A stretch of DNA of 64,000 bases from Owenia fusiformis (Eukaryota > Annelida > Polychaeta > Sabellida > Oweniidae): assembly GCA_903813345.2 (NCBI GenBank), contig CAIIXF020000010.1:14879181-14943180 (forward strand). The letters are read 5' to 3'. The translations under genes were made by a program, and so were the position numbers. Positions 33,065 through 44,400 of this stretch are shown here, piece after piece (the stretch's first letter is position 1; every line of letters begins with the position of its first letter). The notes beneath the pieces are model-generated. The model was given only the letters and a program-made list of their open reading frames with translations. It was not told the DNA's origin and searched no databases.

Positions 33065-33749
33065 ATACCTGCATAGGAGGATGCATTGTGTTTGAACTTA
33101 TCCAATTTATCTCTTGTCTTTTATGGCAGGTAAATGTTACTGTTATGCACTTCTTCATTACGAGTACTATCCATGTTCTGATCAATTATTCCAGCAAGCA
33201 GACCTGATTGTGACCTTTCTTTGTATCTCAGAATGAGTCCAAATAACCTCACATATTAAGTTTTCTCCCATTGTCTCCTGAAGGAGATCGAGAAATGTCT
33301 CAGCGAAGGACCACCTCCCATCTCATATGATAGAGCATAGGGATAGACTCACATGGAGTACACCATATACTACAGGTGTACCTCCACATCTGAACCATAT
33401 TTTAAGGCAACTCATCTATTGTTCCTGCTTCAACCTGAAAGTAAAGAATGTCACATAACATATACAAATGTGCTCACCACCGTAAATATTGAAGCAATCC
33501 AAGGTCACATTTGATATTTTAGCATCATCAAAAAATGTCAAATATCAAAACCCAGTTATAATAGGGTTCCTACATTTAAGGAAAGAGTCAGTGGAACCTA
33601 AATCTTTTCCCTGGCCTCAAAAATTCTAGAAATAAGCTCCAAAAAGGAATAATAAAGTTACTGTCAGTACACAATAATAGTGCCTTCTTTTAAGCCACTG
33701 TGATATTTCCTTCTAAAAATTGTAGCTTATTTCAAAGTAACTGTATATT

Positions 33750-34140
33750 TCAGTGCTAGCTTTCAGAGGACCATTCATTCATGTAACTGTAAACTGAATG
33801 ATGAGGCTGATCAATATGTCATATCTGCAGTGAAACAGGGCTGTACCTTATCAACTACTCTATTTTCAATTGTCAAGACTGACCTTCAAGATGAACTTTT
33901 GAAATCCGATAATTCCCTAGCCTCATGTATAGTACTTTTAGGCAATTCTGAAAATGATCTTAATAAGATGCTCAATGTCACTAATGATTTTGCTATTAAA
34001 TATGGTTTTAGGTTCAGTGAGAAAAATCAAAAGTCTCATGTTATCTGTTATCATGTAATGGCAATTCTATGCCAAAGTACAGATCGAGGATGCTAAAGGA
34101 AAGGCTTATCAAGTACAAGCTTATCAAGTATTTCGGTGAG
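33750..34140 (+). pseudogene. Degraded LINE reverse-transcriptase fragment
   Basis: Translation contains KQGCTLSTTLFSI, then DLQDEL, GNSENDLNKML and YGFRFSEKNQKSHVI. This matches the known order in non-LTR retrotransposon reverse transcriptases: an RQGCPLSP-like motif, then a degenerate or deleted YADD region, then the ENDLQ..L......W..... K.K segment. The YADD box itself is not present and the frame shifts after HVICYHV (CNGNSMPKYR continues in another frame). It is a short, dead fragment with no endonuclease or 3' tail seen. Confidence 0.65.
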
Positions 34141-34169
34141 AGACTTAGATTTTGTAAGGTTGATAGACA

Positions 34170-34575
34170 GTGGTGGGACTCGCCACCAAAATCTCTACTC
34201 GAGTAGAATGATAAATTTGACGATCGAGTAGACGATTTTGGCGATTATTTTTTTAAAAAATTGACAAAAAATTAGAACCTGGAAAATCAATGCATTTGTC
34301 ACTACTTACATCGACTTTTGGTTTAATGACCACTCAATGATGTAGTTCTGAACGGATTGGGTTCCGTTTTGGATGTTTTAGAGGCACATTTACCGTATAT
34401 AAGCGATGATATAAGCCTTTTATAGATTTTTTCGACTTTGAAGTGAGTATGGAGGGTAAATCGCGATTTTTCTCAGAAATTTTCAGGATCACGATTTTCA
34501 AATTTTCAATCGATTGATCATTTTTCTAGGCTTATTCGAGTTCTAGTCGATTACCCGAGTCACTCGTTACACCAC
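34170..34575. mobile_element. hAT-like non-autonomous element
   Basis: Ends GTGGTGGGACTCG and its rough inverse CGAGTCACTCGTTACACCAC, flanked by GATAGACA (34,162-34,169) and AATAGACA (34,577-34,584), a near-perfect 8-bp target duplication as expected for hAT. Subterminal CTCGAGTAG, CGATCGAGTAG and CGAGTTCTAGTCGA motifs are present. Confidence 0.6.
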
Positions 34576-34696
34576 TAATAGACACTGAACTTTTTTTAAC
34601 GTTGGACTTTGATTTGGGATTGCTAGGGTTTGTTATGTCACCACCTAAAGTGGTATGACATATTGTTATAGTCTCCAACACAAAGTGGACAGTATA

Positions 34697-35217
34697 CATA
34701 CTGTACTCCGGGTAAATTTTGACGCTATAAAATTTCGCGATTTTTCAAAATTGCAATTTCGCGGCTATTTAATTTCGCTGATTTGAGTTGATGACATTTC
34801 GCGAATTGCACAAGTGGAATTTTTTTCCGATTACCGTGAATCAATGCGTATCTGGCTATTTTAGCCCGTTCAGAATCCAAGTAATGTTTGTATTTCCCAC
34901 GTTTAGGGCATTTATTTGAATATTCTTGAATGGCTTTTTTAACTTCAATTTGTAGGATATCATTGTTGTCAACAGTTCTTGCCTTTGTTGGCCTAATTAG
35001 CCAATTCAAAATGTTAGACATTTTAGGCCTTTTTGAATTATCGCCCAACAACACTAGACGAAACATTATACACCGAACGTAACATATCAAAAGTCCCGTT
35101 TCAAATCCCCGGGGATTTAAATGACAAATTTCGCGACGATAAATGTTCACGATTTTACTACATTCGCGAACAAGGCGAAATTAAATCGCACGCGAACAAT
35201 ACCCGGAGTACAGTATA
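34697..35217. mobile_element. Deleted DNA transposon with TIRs
   Basis: Inverted ends ACATACTGTACTCCGGGTA and TACCCGGAGTACAGTATATA in inverse orientation. The interior is rich in AATTTCGCG. It retains a transposase fragment on the minus strand (separate entry). Confidence 0.7.
34725..35150 (-). pseudogene. Transposase N-terminal fragment
   Basis: A 141-codon frame. The segment ILQIEVKKAIQEY...KRGKYKHY....RAKIARYALIHGNR resembles the DNA-binding N-terminal region of CENP-B/pogo-like DDE transposases found in many invertebrates (a Y..Y....RAKIGRYA.E.GN pattern, from memory of the family). No DDE catalytic region is present and the element is far shorter than an autonomous one, so it is a relic. 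Confidence 0.45.
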
Positions 35218-36329
35218 TATTTGGCGTTTGGTGTTTCTAACAAATATGCGCTAGCATTTTACATGTTTTCCTTGATTTTCCCTTCCATTAGTATACTCTT
35301 AGACACATTCCATTTGTTGCTGTGCTTTTCCCATTTCCATTTAAGTGAGTACATGTTTTGTTATTTCAGAATTCCGATTATTTATTCATGTGTATAAAAA
35401 CAGTATACTATCTCGTAAAAATAATATATATTTATATTTGTCACTGCAATGCATTCGATCGATTCTTTGTTTACATATGATTGCTAACATTTCTCACATA
35501 TCCATGCATTCTATCGAATGTTGGTAGTCCTTTTATAAGCAACCAATTCATGTTCAACCAATAGCAAAAAAATCAATCGCAGATGATATTTGTCGAGGAA
35601 GAGCAACAAGTCCCCCTTCATTGGCAATTGACCCCTAAATGCAGCTGCCAATTTCTCAAAATCTATGACAACCAATATAGTGAAAAGCTAACATCTTATA
35701 AATATATGTAATTCACAGGTAATAAAGGTGCCAATATATATTGATTGCTTCACCGATATCTCCAAAACCAACATAAAATGTTGAAACATTGATTTTGTAT
35801 ATATAAGGTATTTTAAGGAACAAATACCGCAAAATTATAGCCAAGAAATTCGATGTATATATTAAAAAAATTTCATATGATTTTCTTTTAATCTTTGTAC
35901 TAAATATTATGAAAAAAACAAAATAGTTTTTAAATGTTTTTTTCGACCCCTGCTAATGACAGGCATAATTCAACCTAAAAGCCTGCTGTATTTATAACTG
36001 CTATACAAAAACAAGATGCATGACATATGTAAGGTATCTAAATATAAGGTCAAACATCGCTGCACATATATCATGTCACTTATATTAATTAGATGTCCTA
36101 GAAATTTCATACCTTAGACTATAAATTCAAGTGACATCTTTGGCTGGGAGGCACAACTAATTAGTCCATTTACCATAAGTAACTGTTTAATAGGTACTGT
36201 CTCAATGTACTTGTATACATTTGGATAACATTGCAACCGTTTTAAGAAAACTCTGCTTCTAATATATCATGCATGAGTGTCAAATTGAAAAGTGTGAAAA
36301 ACAAGTCAAATATTCATATTCACTCACGA
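35218..36329. other. Upstream region of the fucosyltransferase-like gene
   Basis: AT-rich and non-coding. No repeat or gene recognised with confidence. Confidence 0.4.
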
Positions 36330-36330
36330 G

Positions 36331-36338
36331 TATAAATT
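36331..36338 (+). promoter_or_regulatory. Possible TATA box
   Basis: TATAAATT, 49 bp before the ATG at 36,380. It would fit a short 5' leader if the gene is truly intronless. A competing reading is that TTTACATACAG ending near 36,366 is a splice acceptor from an upstream non-coding exon. Confidence 0.35.
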
Positions 36339-36379
36339 AAAAAACAACAACTTAATTTACATACAGAGGACAAGGAGCA

Positions 36380-37843
36380 ATGTTTTGGAGGACCAAATAT
36401 CTGAAGTTTTATCTTGGGTCTTTATTTATAATGCTGTGTATTTATTTACTGTTTGTTGCATTGATTTTACTTAAACATAAAGTTCAACAATGGCAGGATG
36501 AAGTCTCGTCACATCTGGAATATTGCGATTCATGCTTAAATCATGGACATAAGATAAATATAGATACCAATGGTGAACTGGAACTTAGTCAAAAACTTGA
36601 GAATATTCCAAGGAACAAAGACTTGATCAAACATATAGGAAAAGATTTTAAAATGGTTACAGATTATGATTTTCTGCCTGATGACAATCATGACACTGTT
36701 GGGAGAAATATAAACATTGTTGAAGAAGTAAATGAAGAGGAGACTAGAGAAGAAAAAAAGATGAATGATAATGCAGAAGATGCTCCTTCAGAGATGGACA
36801 CAGAACAAGAAAAATATATTGTTTATCTCTGTGTGAAACCCTGTGGAGGTTGGGGTGATCGTATGATGGGGATTTTCACCACTTATATAATGTCTCGTAT
36901 ATTTCAACGTAAGTTTATCATTGCACAGCATCATCCCTGTGACCTTAAATCAGTTTTATTGCCTAATACTCTCAACTGGACATGGCCAGCATCGCTACAA
37001 ACATATATGGATGTCTTGAACCCTGCTGGCTATAACAATTTATACATCAAATATTTTTCAATTCTTGATAACAACAAGGACTTCCCAGTGAATGAAATTA
37101 TGAACCAAAGAGAAGATTTAAATATGTTGTACAACCAGCATTTATGGGTGTTTCGTACAAATAACGCGTTTCCATGGGCATTTAGTAATAATCCTACTTA
37201 CAATGGGAGTATAACAGCAATGGGATATAATGAAAGCACATTTTCTCTGAGGAACATGTTTAGAGATGTCTACAATGCTTTATTCATATTAACCCCAGCC
37301 TTGGAAAGCAGATATAATAGCTTTATGCAAGAATGCAAAAATTCGAGATTGGTTTGTACTCAAGTAAGGACAGGGCAGAACCCATCTATGCCAGATGATG
37401 TAGAACTGGCAGCTGTAGATATCAGAGCCATCTGGCAATTCATTCACACTAAGCTACACCCACAGAATGATCGTCTATTTGTGACGACTGACTCTGAAGA
37501 AGTTCGGCAAAATGCTTCAAATGAATTTGGGAATGTAATAATTGACACAGTGGGAAATATTACACATGTTGACAGATATGGATCCAACTGTAATGGCATG
37601 GAGAAGGTGGCCCTAGATTTCCACATCTTAAGTCAATGTGATTTACTGTTAGTCAGTCGGAGCAACTTTGGTGGTTTAGCTGCAATGCTTAGACATACAC
37701 GTGAAGACCTTTACATCTTGTATGAGAACAACATTTATGATGCTACCGATTCAGAAACAGAAAAAAAACTATGCGAAGACAATAGAGATATGAAAACCAA
37801 AACCCTATTTTGTGATCAGGAATATATCTTCAATTCTTTCTAA
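36380..37843 (+). CDS. Fucosyltransferase-like type II membrane protein
   Basis: Single open frame of 487 codons. Residues 1-7 are a short cytoplasmic tail and about 8-31 a hydrophobic anchor (YLGSLFIMLCIYLLFVALIL). Residues 32-145 are an acidic, charged stem. The catalytic-type domain runs from about 146: GGWGDRMMGI (156-165) resembles the GG.GNR start of fucosyltransferase-superfamily GT-B folds; CTQVRTG (326-332) corresponds to the HVRRTD-type motif I; TTDSEEV (369-375) to motif II; and CDLLLVSRSNFGGLA (420-434) to motif III (as in GT23, GT65/68 and GT11 relatives). Several N-glycosylation sequons are present (for example NGS 275-277, NES 284-286, NIT 393-395). The layout suggests a Golgi enzyme using GDP-fucose. 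Donor, acceptor and exact family are inference. Motif I lacks the second Arg of FUT8. Confidence 0.65.
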   Translation: MFWRTKYLKFYLGSLFIMLCIYLLFVALILLKHKVQQWQDEVSSHLEYCDSCLNHGHKINIDTNGELELSQKLENIPRNKDLIKHIGKDFKMVTDYDFLPDDNHDTVGRNINIVEEVNEEETREEKKMNDNAEDAPSEMDTEQEKYIVYLCVKPCGGWGDRMMGIFTTYIMSRIFQRKFIIAQHHPCDLKSVLLPNTLNWTWPASLQTYMDVLNPAGYNNLYIKYFSILDNNKDFPVNEIMNQREDLNMLYNQHLWVFRTNNAFPWAFSNNPTYNGSITAMGYNESTFSLRNMFRDVYNALFILTPALESRYNSFMQECKNSRLVCTQVRTGQNPSMPDDVELAAVDIRAIWQFIHTKLHPQNDRLFVTTDSEEVRQNASNEFGNVIIDTVGNITHVDRYGSNCNGMEKVALDFHILSQCDLLLVSRSNFGGLAAMLRHTREDLYILYENNIYDATDSETEKKLCEDNRDMKTKTLFCDQEYIFNSF

Positions 37844-37879
37844 AAAAATGAACTTCAAACCTTGGTTTAATTTACTCAA

Positions 37880-38010
37880 TGACAAAGTTGAAAAAATCAA
37901 CAAATTTGCCAATGTGACAATATTCATGAAAATCATCAACGTAACAAAAGCAAGGGACTAATTGTGTGAATTCCCCGGGCCATCTTCGTTAATATACCAA
38001 ACATAGAACC
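37880..38010. repeat. Dispersed repeat shared with gene B intron 3
   Basis: CCAATGTGACAATATTCATG, TCATCAACGTAACAAAAGC and ATACCAAACATAGAACCGCA match 13,355-13,465. It lies in the 3' UTR region of the fucosyltransferase-like gene. Confidence 0.6.
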
Positions 38011-38166
38011 GCATAGAATGGATGGTGAAAATCTCTAGTTCGTTAAACATTGGCAATGTAGTTGCATGTTTGCCCCCTAAAAGTCAAGGTATTTTACTTT
38101 TTTGAAATGAAATCTAGTGACAAATTGGGAAACAGATTTTTGGTAACTAATTGAAGTATAAGAAAC

Positions 38167-38172
38167 AATAAA
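38167..38172 (+). terminator. Poly(A) signal candidate for the fucosyltransferase-like gene
   Basis: AATAAA about 320 bp after the stop codon. It is the first good plus-strand match downstream. Confidence 0.4.
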
Positions 38173-38784
38173 TTGATGACAAGTGGTAATTTCTTGATCA
38201 AGTTACACTTGAGTGTAAGAGTGTGGTGATGAATGCCCATCACAAAAAAAACAGTAGCTATAATAATGTCACTACAATAATTGAAATAATCCTCAATAAA
38301 AATGTTTCAACTTACTTTACAAGACATTAGTTGCGCAAGATGATCCAGATATTGTGAGGTAATCCAGTAACTCTCCTGACAATCCTTGGTGCTTTTAATG
38401 CCTGGTGATTGCTACCATACTGCTATAACTTGATACTGCTATTTTGAACGCCTTTCTGCAATTCAAATCTTTGGTCCTATCAAATAGAGGTAAAAGAACA
38501 ATTTCAGTACAAATTACATATATCTAAACCTTCACATATATAAATACAGGATGGGCAAAAGAACATCCATATTTTTACTTGGTGGTAACTTTGGTGGTAA
38601 AAAAGGGTGGATACATTGTATTTTGATTGAAACGCAGGAATCACACTTCCAATTGTTTTTGAAATAAGATAAATAAAATAAATAAATGAATCACCTGAAT
38701 AAGAAAAGTTCACAGACACTAGGGGTCTGATGGAAACTAAATGGTTTTCAGAATACTAAAGAATAACTTCTTATGGTTTGTATT

Positions 38785-40873
38785 CATACTTGCCAACCTA
38801 AGACCAAAATTTTGCGGTAGATTTTTTTAAAATTGCTGTATTTTTGCGGTAGATTTTTTCAAAATGCGGTAGATTTTGCGGTATTTTTCAACAAAAATGC
38901 GGTAGTTTTTGCGGTAGGTTTTAAAAAAAAAAGGTAGTTTTTACGGTAGATTTTAAAAAAACGGTCGTTTTTGCGGTAAATTAAAAAAAAACGGTAGTTT
39001 TTGCGGTAGATTTTTAAAAAATACTGTAGTTTCAGAGGTTTGGGGTAGATTTTTGAAAAGAGTGTAATTTTGCGGTAGAAATTTTTAAAAAGCGGTAGTT
39101 TTACAGAAGATTTAGAAAAAATGCGGTAGTTTTACGGTAGATTGTTAAAAATACGGTAGTATTTCCGGTAGTTTTTTGAAAAATCTGTAGTTTTGCGGAA
39201 GATTCTGAAAAATGCGGTAGTTTTACGATAGATTTTGAAAAAATGCGGTAGTTTTACGGTAGTTTTTTGAAAAAACGGTAGTTTTGTGGAAGATTTTGAA
39301 AAAATGCTGTAGTTTAACGGTAGATTTCGAAAAATGCGGTAGTTTTTACGGTAATTTTTTGAAAAACCGGTACTTTTGCGGAAGATTTGCAAAAGATGCG
39401 GTACTTTTACGGTAGATTTTGAAAAAATGCGGTAGTTTTTGCGGTAGATTTTTAAAAAACTAGTTTTGCGGAAAAATTTGAAAAAATGCAGTAGTCCTGC
39501 GGTAGATTTTGTAAAAATGCGGTAGTTTTTGCGATAGATTTCTAAAAAACTAATGAATAAAACAGTATGTTTACCCTGTTATCACACCAAACTAGTTCTC
39601 ACTACGTTCTCGAAAACGGGCTTAAACTGTGCACGAACGGATTTGACGTAGTAAGAACCCACTAAGAACCGTTTGGGATCTGTTACAAACTTCATGAAAC
39701 TACTCGAACGAGTAGGTCCTCCAGAACTTAGAGCATGCTCAAAATTTTCTGGTGATCGTTACGTTCTGCAATCAGCACGAGTGATAACGTACTAAGACGA
39801 CCTGGACGCACTGGGGACACACTACGAACGGAAGTGTCGTACTTCAATCCTACTAGGGACGTATTACGACGTTGTGTAGTCAGGCGTAAATTGCAGACGT
39901 GAGTACCCCAATCTAGTCCGTTTGTAGCTCGTTCATTCTGTTCGTAGACAGACCCAACTCGACAAAATAAAAATAAATGCGTTCTGCACGGATTAGGGAC
40001 ACGATGTTTACTATTTTAGAACGAGTTCAACCGTAGGGAAATTTGGTGGATAATTCAGTAACATATTAGGACGTATTGAGAACGGGGTACAACTAATTGT
40101 CAACTGGTTCAAACTGATTAAGGACGTAATTGAACTGCTTGGTTACGTTGTGTAGACCAGACGAACGCACAATTTAACCCGATCTAAACTTGATACCAAC
40201 GTACTGCAGACGGAATAAAGACGACATGAACGTATTAAAAACTGCTTATGAACGAATTAACAAAAATAGCTATCACACCAGAACCAGTTGTCACTGTGTT
40301 CTGCAAAACGTTGCCGAATCGGTTTTAACTGTGTGCGAACTGAATGAACGTAGCTACAACGTTCTACGGTCTGTTTACGAACTTCATGGACTTTCCCGGA
40401 CGGGGAATGTGATTTAGAATTTTGAATCGATTCAATATCCTGCCGATACCTTATATTCGGTTTGGTAAAGGAATATTACAGGGACAGTACAGAAAGACTT
40501 CAATTTTAAGCATTTCCAAACAAAAACGGGAGATTTTACGGTAGTTTGAACAAAAATACTGTTGATTTTAGCAGAAATACGGTAGATTTTCAAAAATTTA
40601 CGGTAGATTTTCAAAAATTTACGGTAGATTTTCAAAAATTTACGGTAGATTTTCAAAAATTTACGGTAGATTTTACGGCCGTTCTCATGGAAAAAAACGA
40701 GTTTTTAAAAAAAAAAATTACGGTAGATTTCGGAAAAAATACGGTAGATTTTTTTACGGGTGTTTTTACGGGAAAAAAATGGCATTTTCTTATGGTAGTT
40801 TGTCATTTTTTTTACGGAAAAACGAAAAATTTACGGTAGATTCCCGTAAAAATACGGTAGGTTGGCAGGTATG
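38785..40873. mobile_element. 2.1-kb TIR element with minisatellite arms
   Basis: Ends CATACTTGCCAACCT and AGGTTGGCAGGTATG (inverse, one mismatch), flanked by GTATT at 38,780-38,784 and 40,874-40,878, a probable 5-bp target duplication. The left arm (38,810-39,550) is a degenerate minisatellite of GCGGTAGTTTT / GCGGTAGATTTTGAAAAA. The right arm (40,520-40,870) has TACGGTAGATTTTCAAAAAT, with about four perfect copies at a ~23-bp period near 40,580-40,670. The centre (39,580-40,430) is a more GC-rich, degenerate GAACG/ACGTA-rich sequence in which TATCACACCA...AACTTCATG occurs twice. No transposase frame was seen. Confidence 0.7.
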
Positions 40874-41482
40874 GTATTGTTCATATATCAATATTTCATT
40901 TGACATCAACCTAAAATTACTCACTTATCTTGATGAGCAACGGTTTCAACAGCAATCAGATGTCTTTTTCTTTAGTGTACTAACCTTTGCTCATAATATT
41001 AGGTTGAAGACAAATAATATAGTTAATAAGTTTTCAGGATAATTTTTGAAGTAACAATCTTTCAATAGTATTAGTCATGCTGCAAATAACAGAACCAGAT
41101 AATTATTCAGTCTCTCACAATGACACGTAATAGGTCAGCGTCTTCATTATATTCTGAATTTATTTCAAGCCAAAACTAGATATAAACCAATCCATTTAAA
41201 CTTCCTTATTGGTATCAATACCCTCCAAATGGTTCAATTTCTATTCAGAACCATAAATCACAATAATGACAAGTTTCACTTTAGAAAAAGATGCTCTCTC
41301 TCACATTTTCATTTTTGAAAGTTTGAAAGTGTGATTGTTTCACTACTACCTGAATGATAGTTTTTCATCTCTAATGTTCACAAAAATAAGTTCAACTAAT
41401 AAGCATTATGCTATACAGGTTGATCCAATTGTTAAATACTATATTTTGATACATTTTAGGATCAGAGTTAAAAAGGTAGAAT

Positions 41483-44400
41483 TTAATACTTACCTGAGCA
41501 ACTAGTTAAAAATTCTGTCTGAACTTTTAATGCTTTGTTGTACATATGGATGTCAACACCATCCATACTACGCAATACTCTGCAACGCAACATGGCAACT
41601 CCACCATTTGTGACTCTTTGATCATCTGTAAGAATATATATTCAATTGATCACTGGATTACTCTGTCCTTCCTTGGTGAAAGGAGCATGTGAAGTATAAG
41701 TAGAGCTTCATGGAGATATTGCCATTCATCCCGGGATATTATAGTCTTATTTTGAAAATTTTTAACATATCCTGGGGAAATGGTATCAAGGTAGGTTTTG
41801 AAGACTCCTCCACATATAGTATCATATTGTATTCATTAGCAAGGACTGTGTTCAAAGCATTTGATCATTTACTGTGCTCATATGGGGCTATGTAGCGTAT
41901 TGGTCCAGTTTGAAACTATAACAAGGATGGGATATCTAGTAGCAGCAAAATCATTTTGACATCAGAATATTGAAACATAGTAATTGGCCATCTAATTCAA
42001 TCTTAATAATAGATTTTTCCTGAAAAGTTACGAATTCTCAATGAAGCAACAGTGTATCTTTTAGAATCAATATTTTATAATGAAGTGTATTTTTAAAATT
42101 TAAATCTTAAATAAAATAAGATTAGCGTCAAAATCAAATGGATTACAGACGGTATTACAATTTAATTAATGAGAAATGTAGGAATGGTATGCTCTTTAAT
42201 GTCAATATATTATCGTGCTGAGTTTTGGCTCATATGGACAAACTAGTGACAAAGATTAATACCAACTTTACATTAAAAGATAATCTTGCAACATTAGCAA
42301 GACAAAATGCCACACAGGTTATCACAAACAAATTAAATTAGATAGGATTCAACCATTTACTGTGTTCATATATGTAACATATTAGTTCTGTACGTATCTG
42401 TAACTAGAGCTCATGTGGTGTCTAAGAGTAAAATCATTTCATCCGAATATTCTAGTAATACTAATTGGCCATCTAATTAAATTTTTAATAATATTTTTTC
42501 TGAAAAGTTACGAATTCACAATGACACAACGGTGTATCTTTTAGAATCAATATTTTATAATGAAGTGTATTTTTCAAATTTAAATATTAAATAAAATAAG
42601 ATTAGTGTCAGAATGAACTGGATTATAAGTAACAATAACAATAAAAAAAGAAATGAATGAACGTTATACTCTTTTATGATCAATATTTGATTGAACTGAG
42701 TCTTGGCTCATATGAACAAACTAGTGGCAAAAACAAACGCCAACTTAATTGACATTAAAAGTTAATCTTGCAGGAGAATTTGCAAGACATATAGGTTATT
42801 GCAAACAATTTTAGACGGTTAAATCTTGGATTTTAACGCTATTCTGACCACGAAGATAGGCATTCTTTAAGATCCATTCATTATCTGAAGGAAATGCATA
42901 AACAATGATAATTAAGTCAATTACTGAATTAGGTATTGCGCGCAGTGCAAATCTGCATGTAAATTTAACAAAAAAAAGAACCCCACTTAAGAAATCCTGG
43001 CTACAGGCCTGTATATACAATAATCCAGATGCCAGTAGGAGTTATCAGTTTCACCACCAGGTGGCTAATTCGTGCCAGATACCAAGGCAGATATATTAGA
43101 GGGTTCCCTTAAACTTGAATATTCTTCAGTTCTAGTAGATTAATGTTCATATTACCCTTATGTATCTGGGGTTTATTTCTCAAAAGTTTGTAAAGTTGCG
43201 AATTAGTAAATTCATTGTTGTTTTTAGACTATACTTAGTACATGCATTTCTCGAAATTTAGTAACTTTGAGAAAATTAGTAACTTTTTTCGCAAAGTTAC
43301 TAAAAAATGACCTCATGTGTGATTTTGATCCTAACTTTATGTACACCTTTGGAGGTCTTGTAAGTCTTTCGTCAGTTTTCCTTGACATATTTTAACTTTC
43401 GTTTTTATAGTAATTATATATTAGGCTATATCACAGATAGTTCAAGTGTACAAGAAATTTATTTTGGTCCGATATCCATTTGAATTAATATCCATTATCA
43501 ATGATTTAACGTTAGTAACATTACGGACTATATTCACTCACAAGCTCAGATGTTCTTGCATTTCAATAGTTTTGTTGGAACTGCAATAAACATCACACCT
43601 GACAATGGAATATGGGAACTAGACTCATGGCATCATAAAGCCTCCCGTTCGTAATCTTACTAAAAAGATACAAACTTACAATTACAATTTGCGATTTAAT
43701 AACTTTTTAGTAACTTTTTGAAACTTACTAAATATTTTAAAAGTGCACTATACTTAATTTAGAAGAAAAAAAAAATCATTGAAACATGTTACTCACACAC
43801 TACCTCAAATATGACACAAAGTTTGATTTGCTTTTATATTGAACCAAGAAAAGAGTAACTCACATGGAAAAAAGCATTTGAAGTTCAGAGATCATTAGAC
43901 ATGCATGCACATGTTAAACAAAGTGCATGTTTTAAATTACTATTGATTTAAAAGATGCCGACACTTCAATAAAAATGAATGTATCATGTAATACAAACAA
44001 CTCTGCCATCTTTCATTGAAGTTGATAAAAACTTGATGTATAAAGCTTGACAGATCGAAAATATTTTTTTGATAATTTATTGTAAGATTTGATGTGGTCC
44101 ATTTGAGCTGTTGTTGGTGTCAAATGAAAGATAATAAGGTTCTTATCAATACATTGGACATACTATGAAATTTATATGTAAGTCTTTATTTTGCTCAAAA
44201 ATTTTGAAAATTCCCAAAGTGCGCCTTTAGGTAAAGTTTCGAGAAATAGACCCCTGATAGTTATACAAATGAAAATATTTCTTTTGTGATTTTATAACAT
44301 GAGGTCTATGGGAAATCTCCCCGACCTAGAAGTCACATTTTCAAAGAAAATTAAATTTTTAAGTTGATAAACAATTTTTGAAACCATATTTCTAGATGTA

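Noticed and set aside
32737-33105. 122-codon minus-strand open frame
   Set aside because: It overlaps a TIR element and has no recognisable motif, and the opposite strand has an equally long frame.
34700-35220. Possible CpG-rich promoter because of many TTTCGCG motifs
   Set aside because: The CGs belong to a bounded inverted-repeat transposon and no gene starts nearby in the right position.
39132-39392. FRKTTVKLP-type repeated frames in the minisatellite arms
   Set aside because: Repeats of a ~30-bp non-coding minisatellite give a periodic translation without any start or domain.
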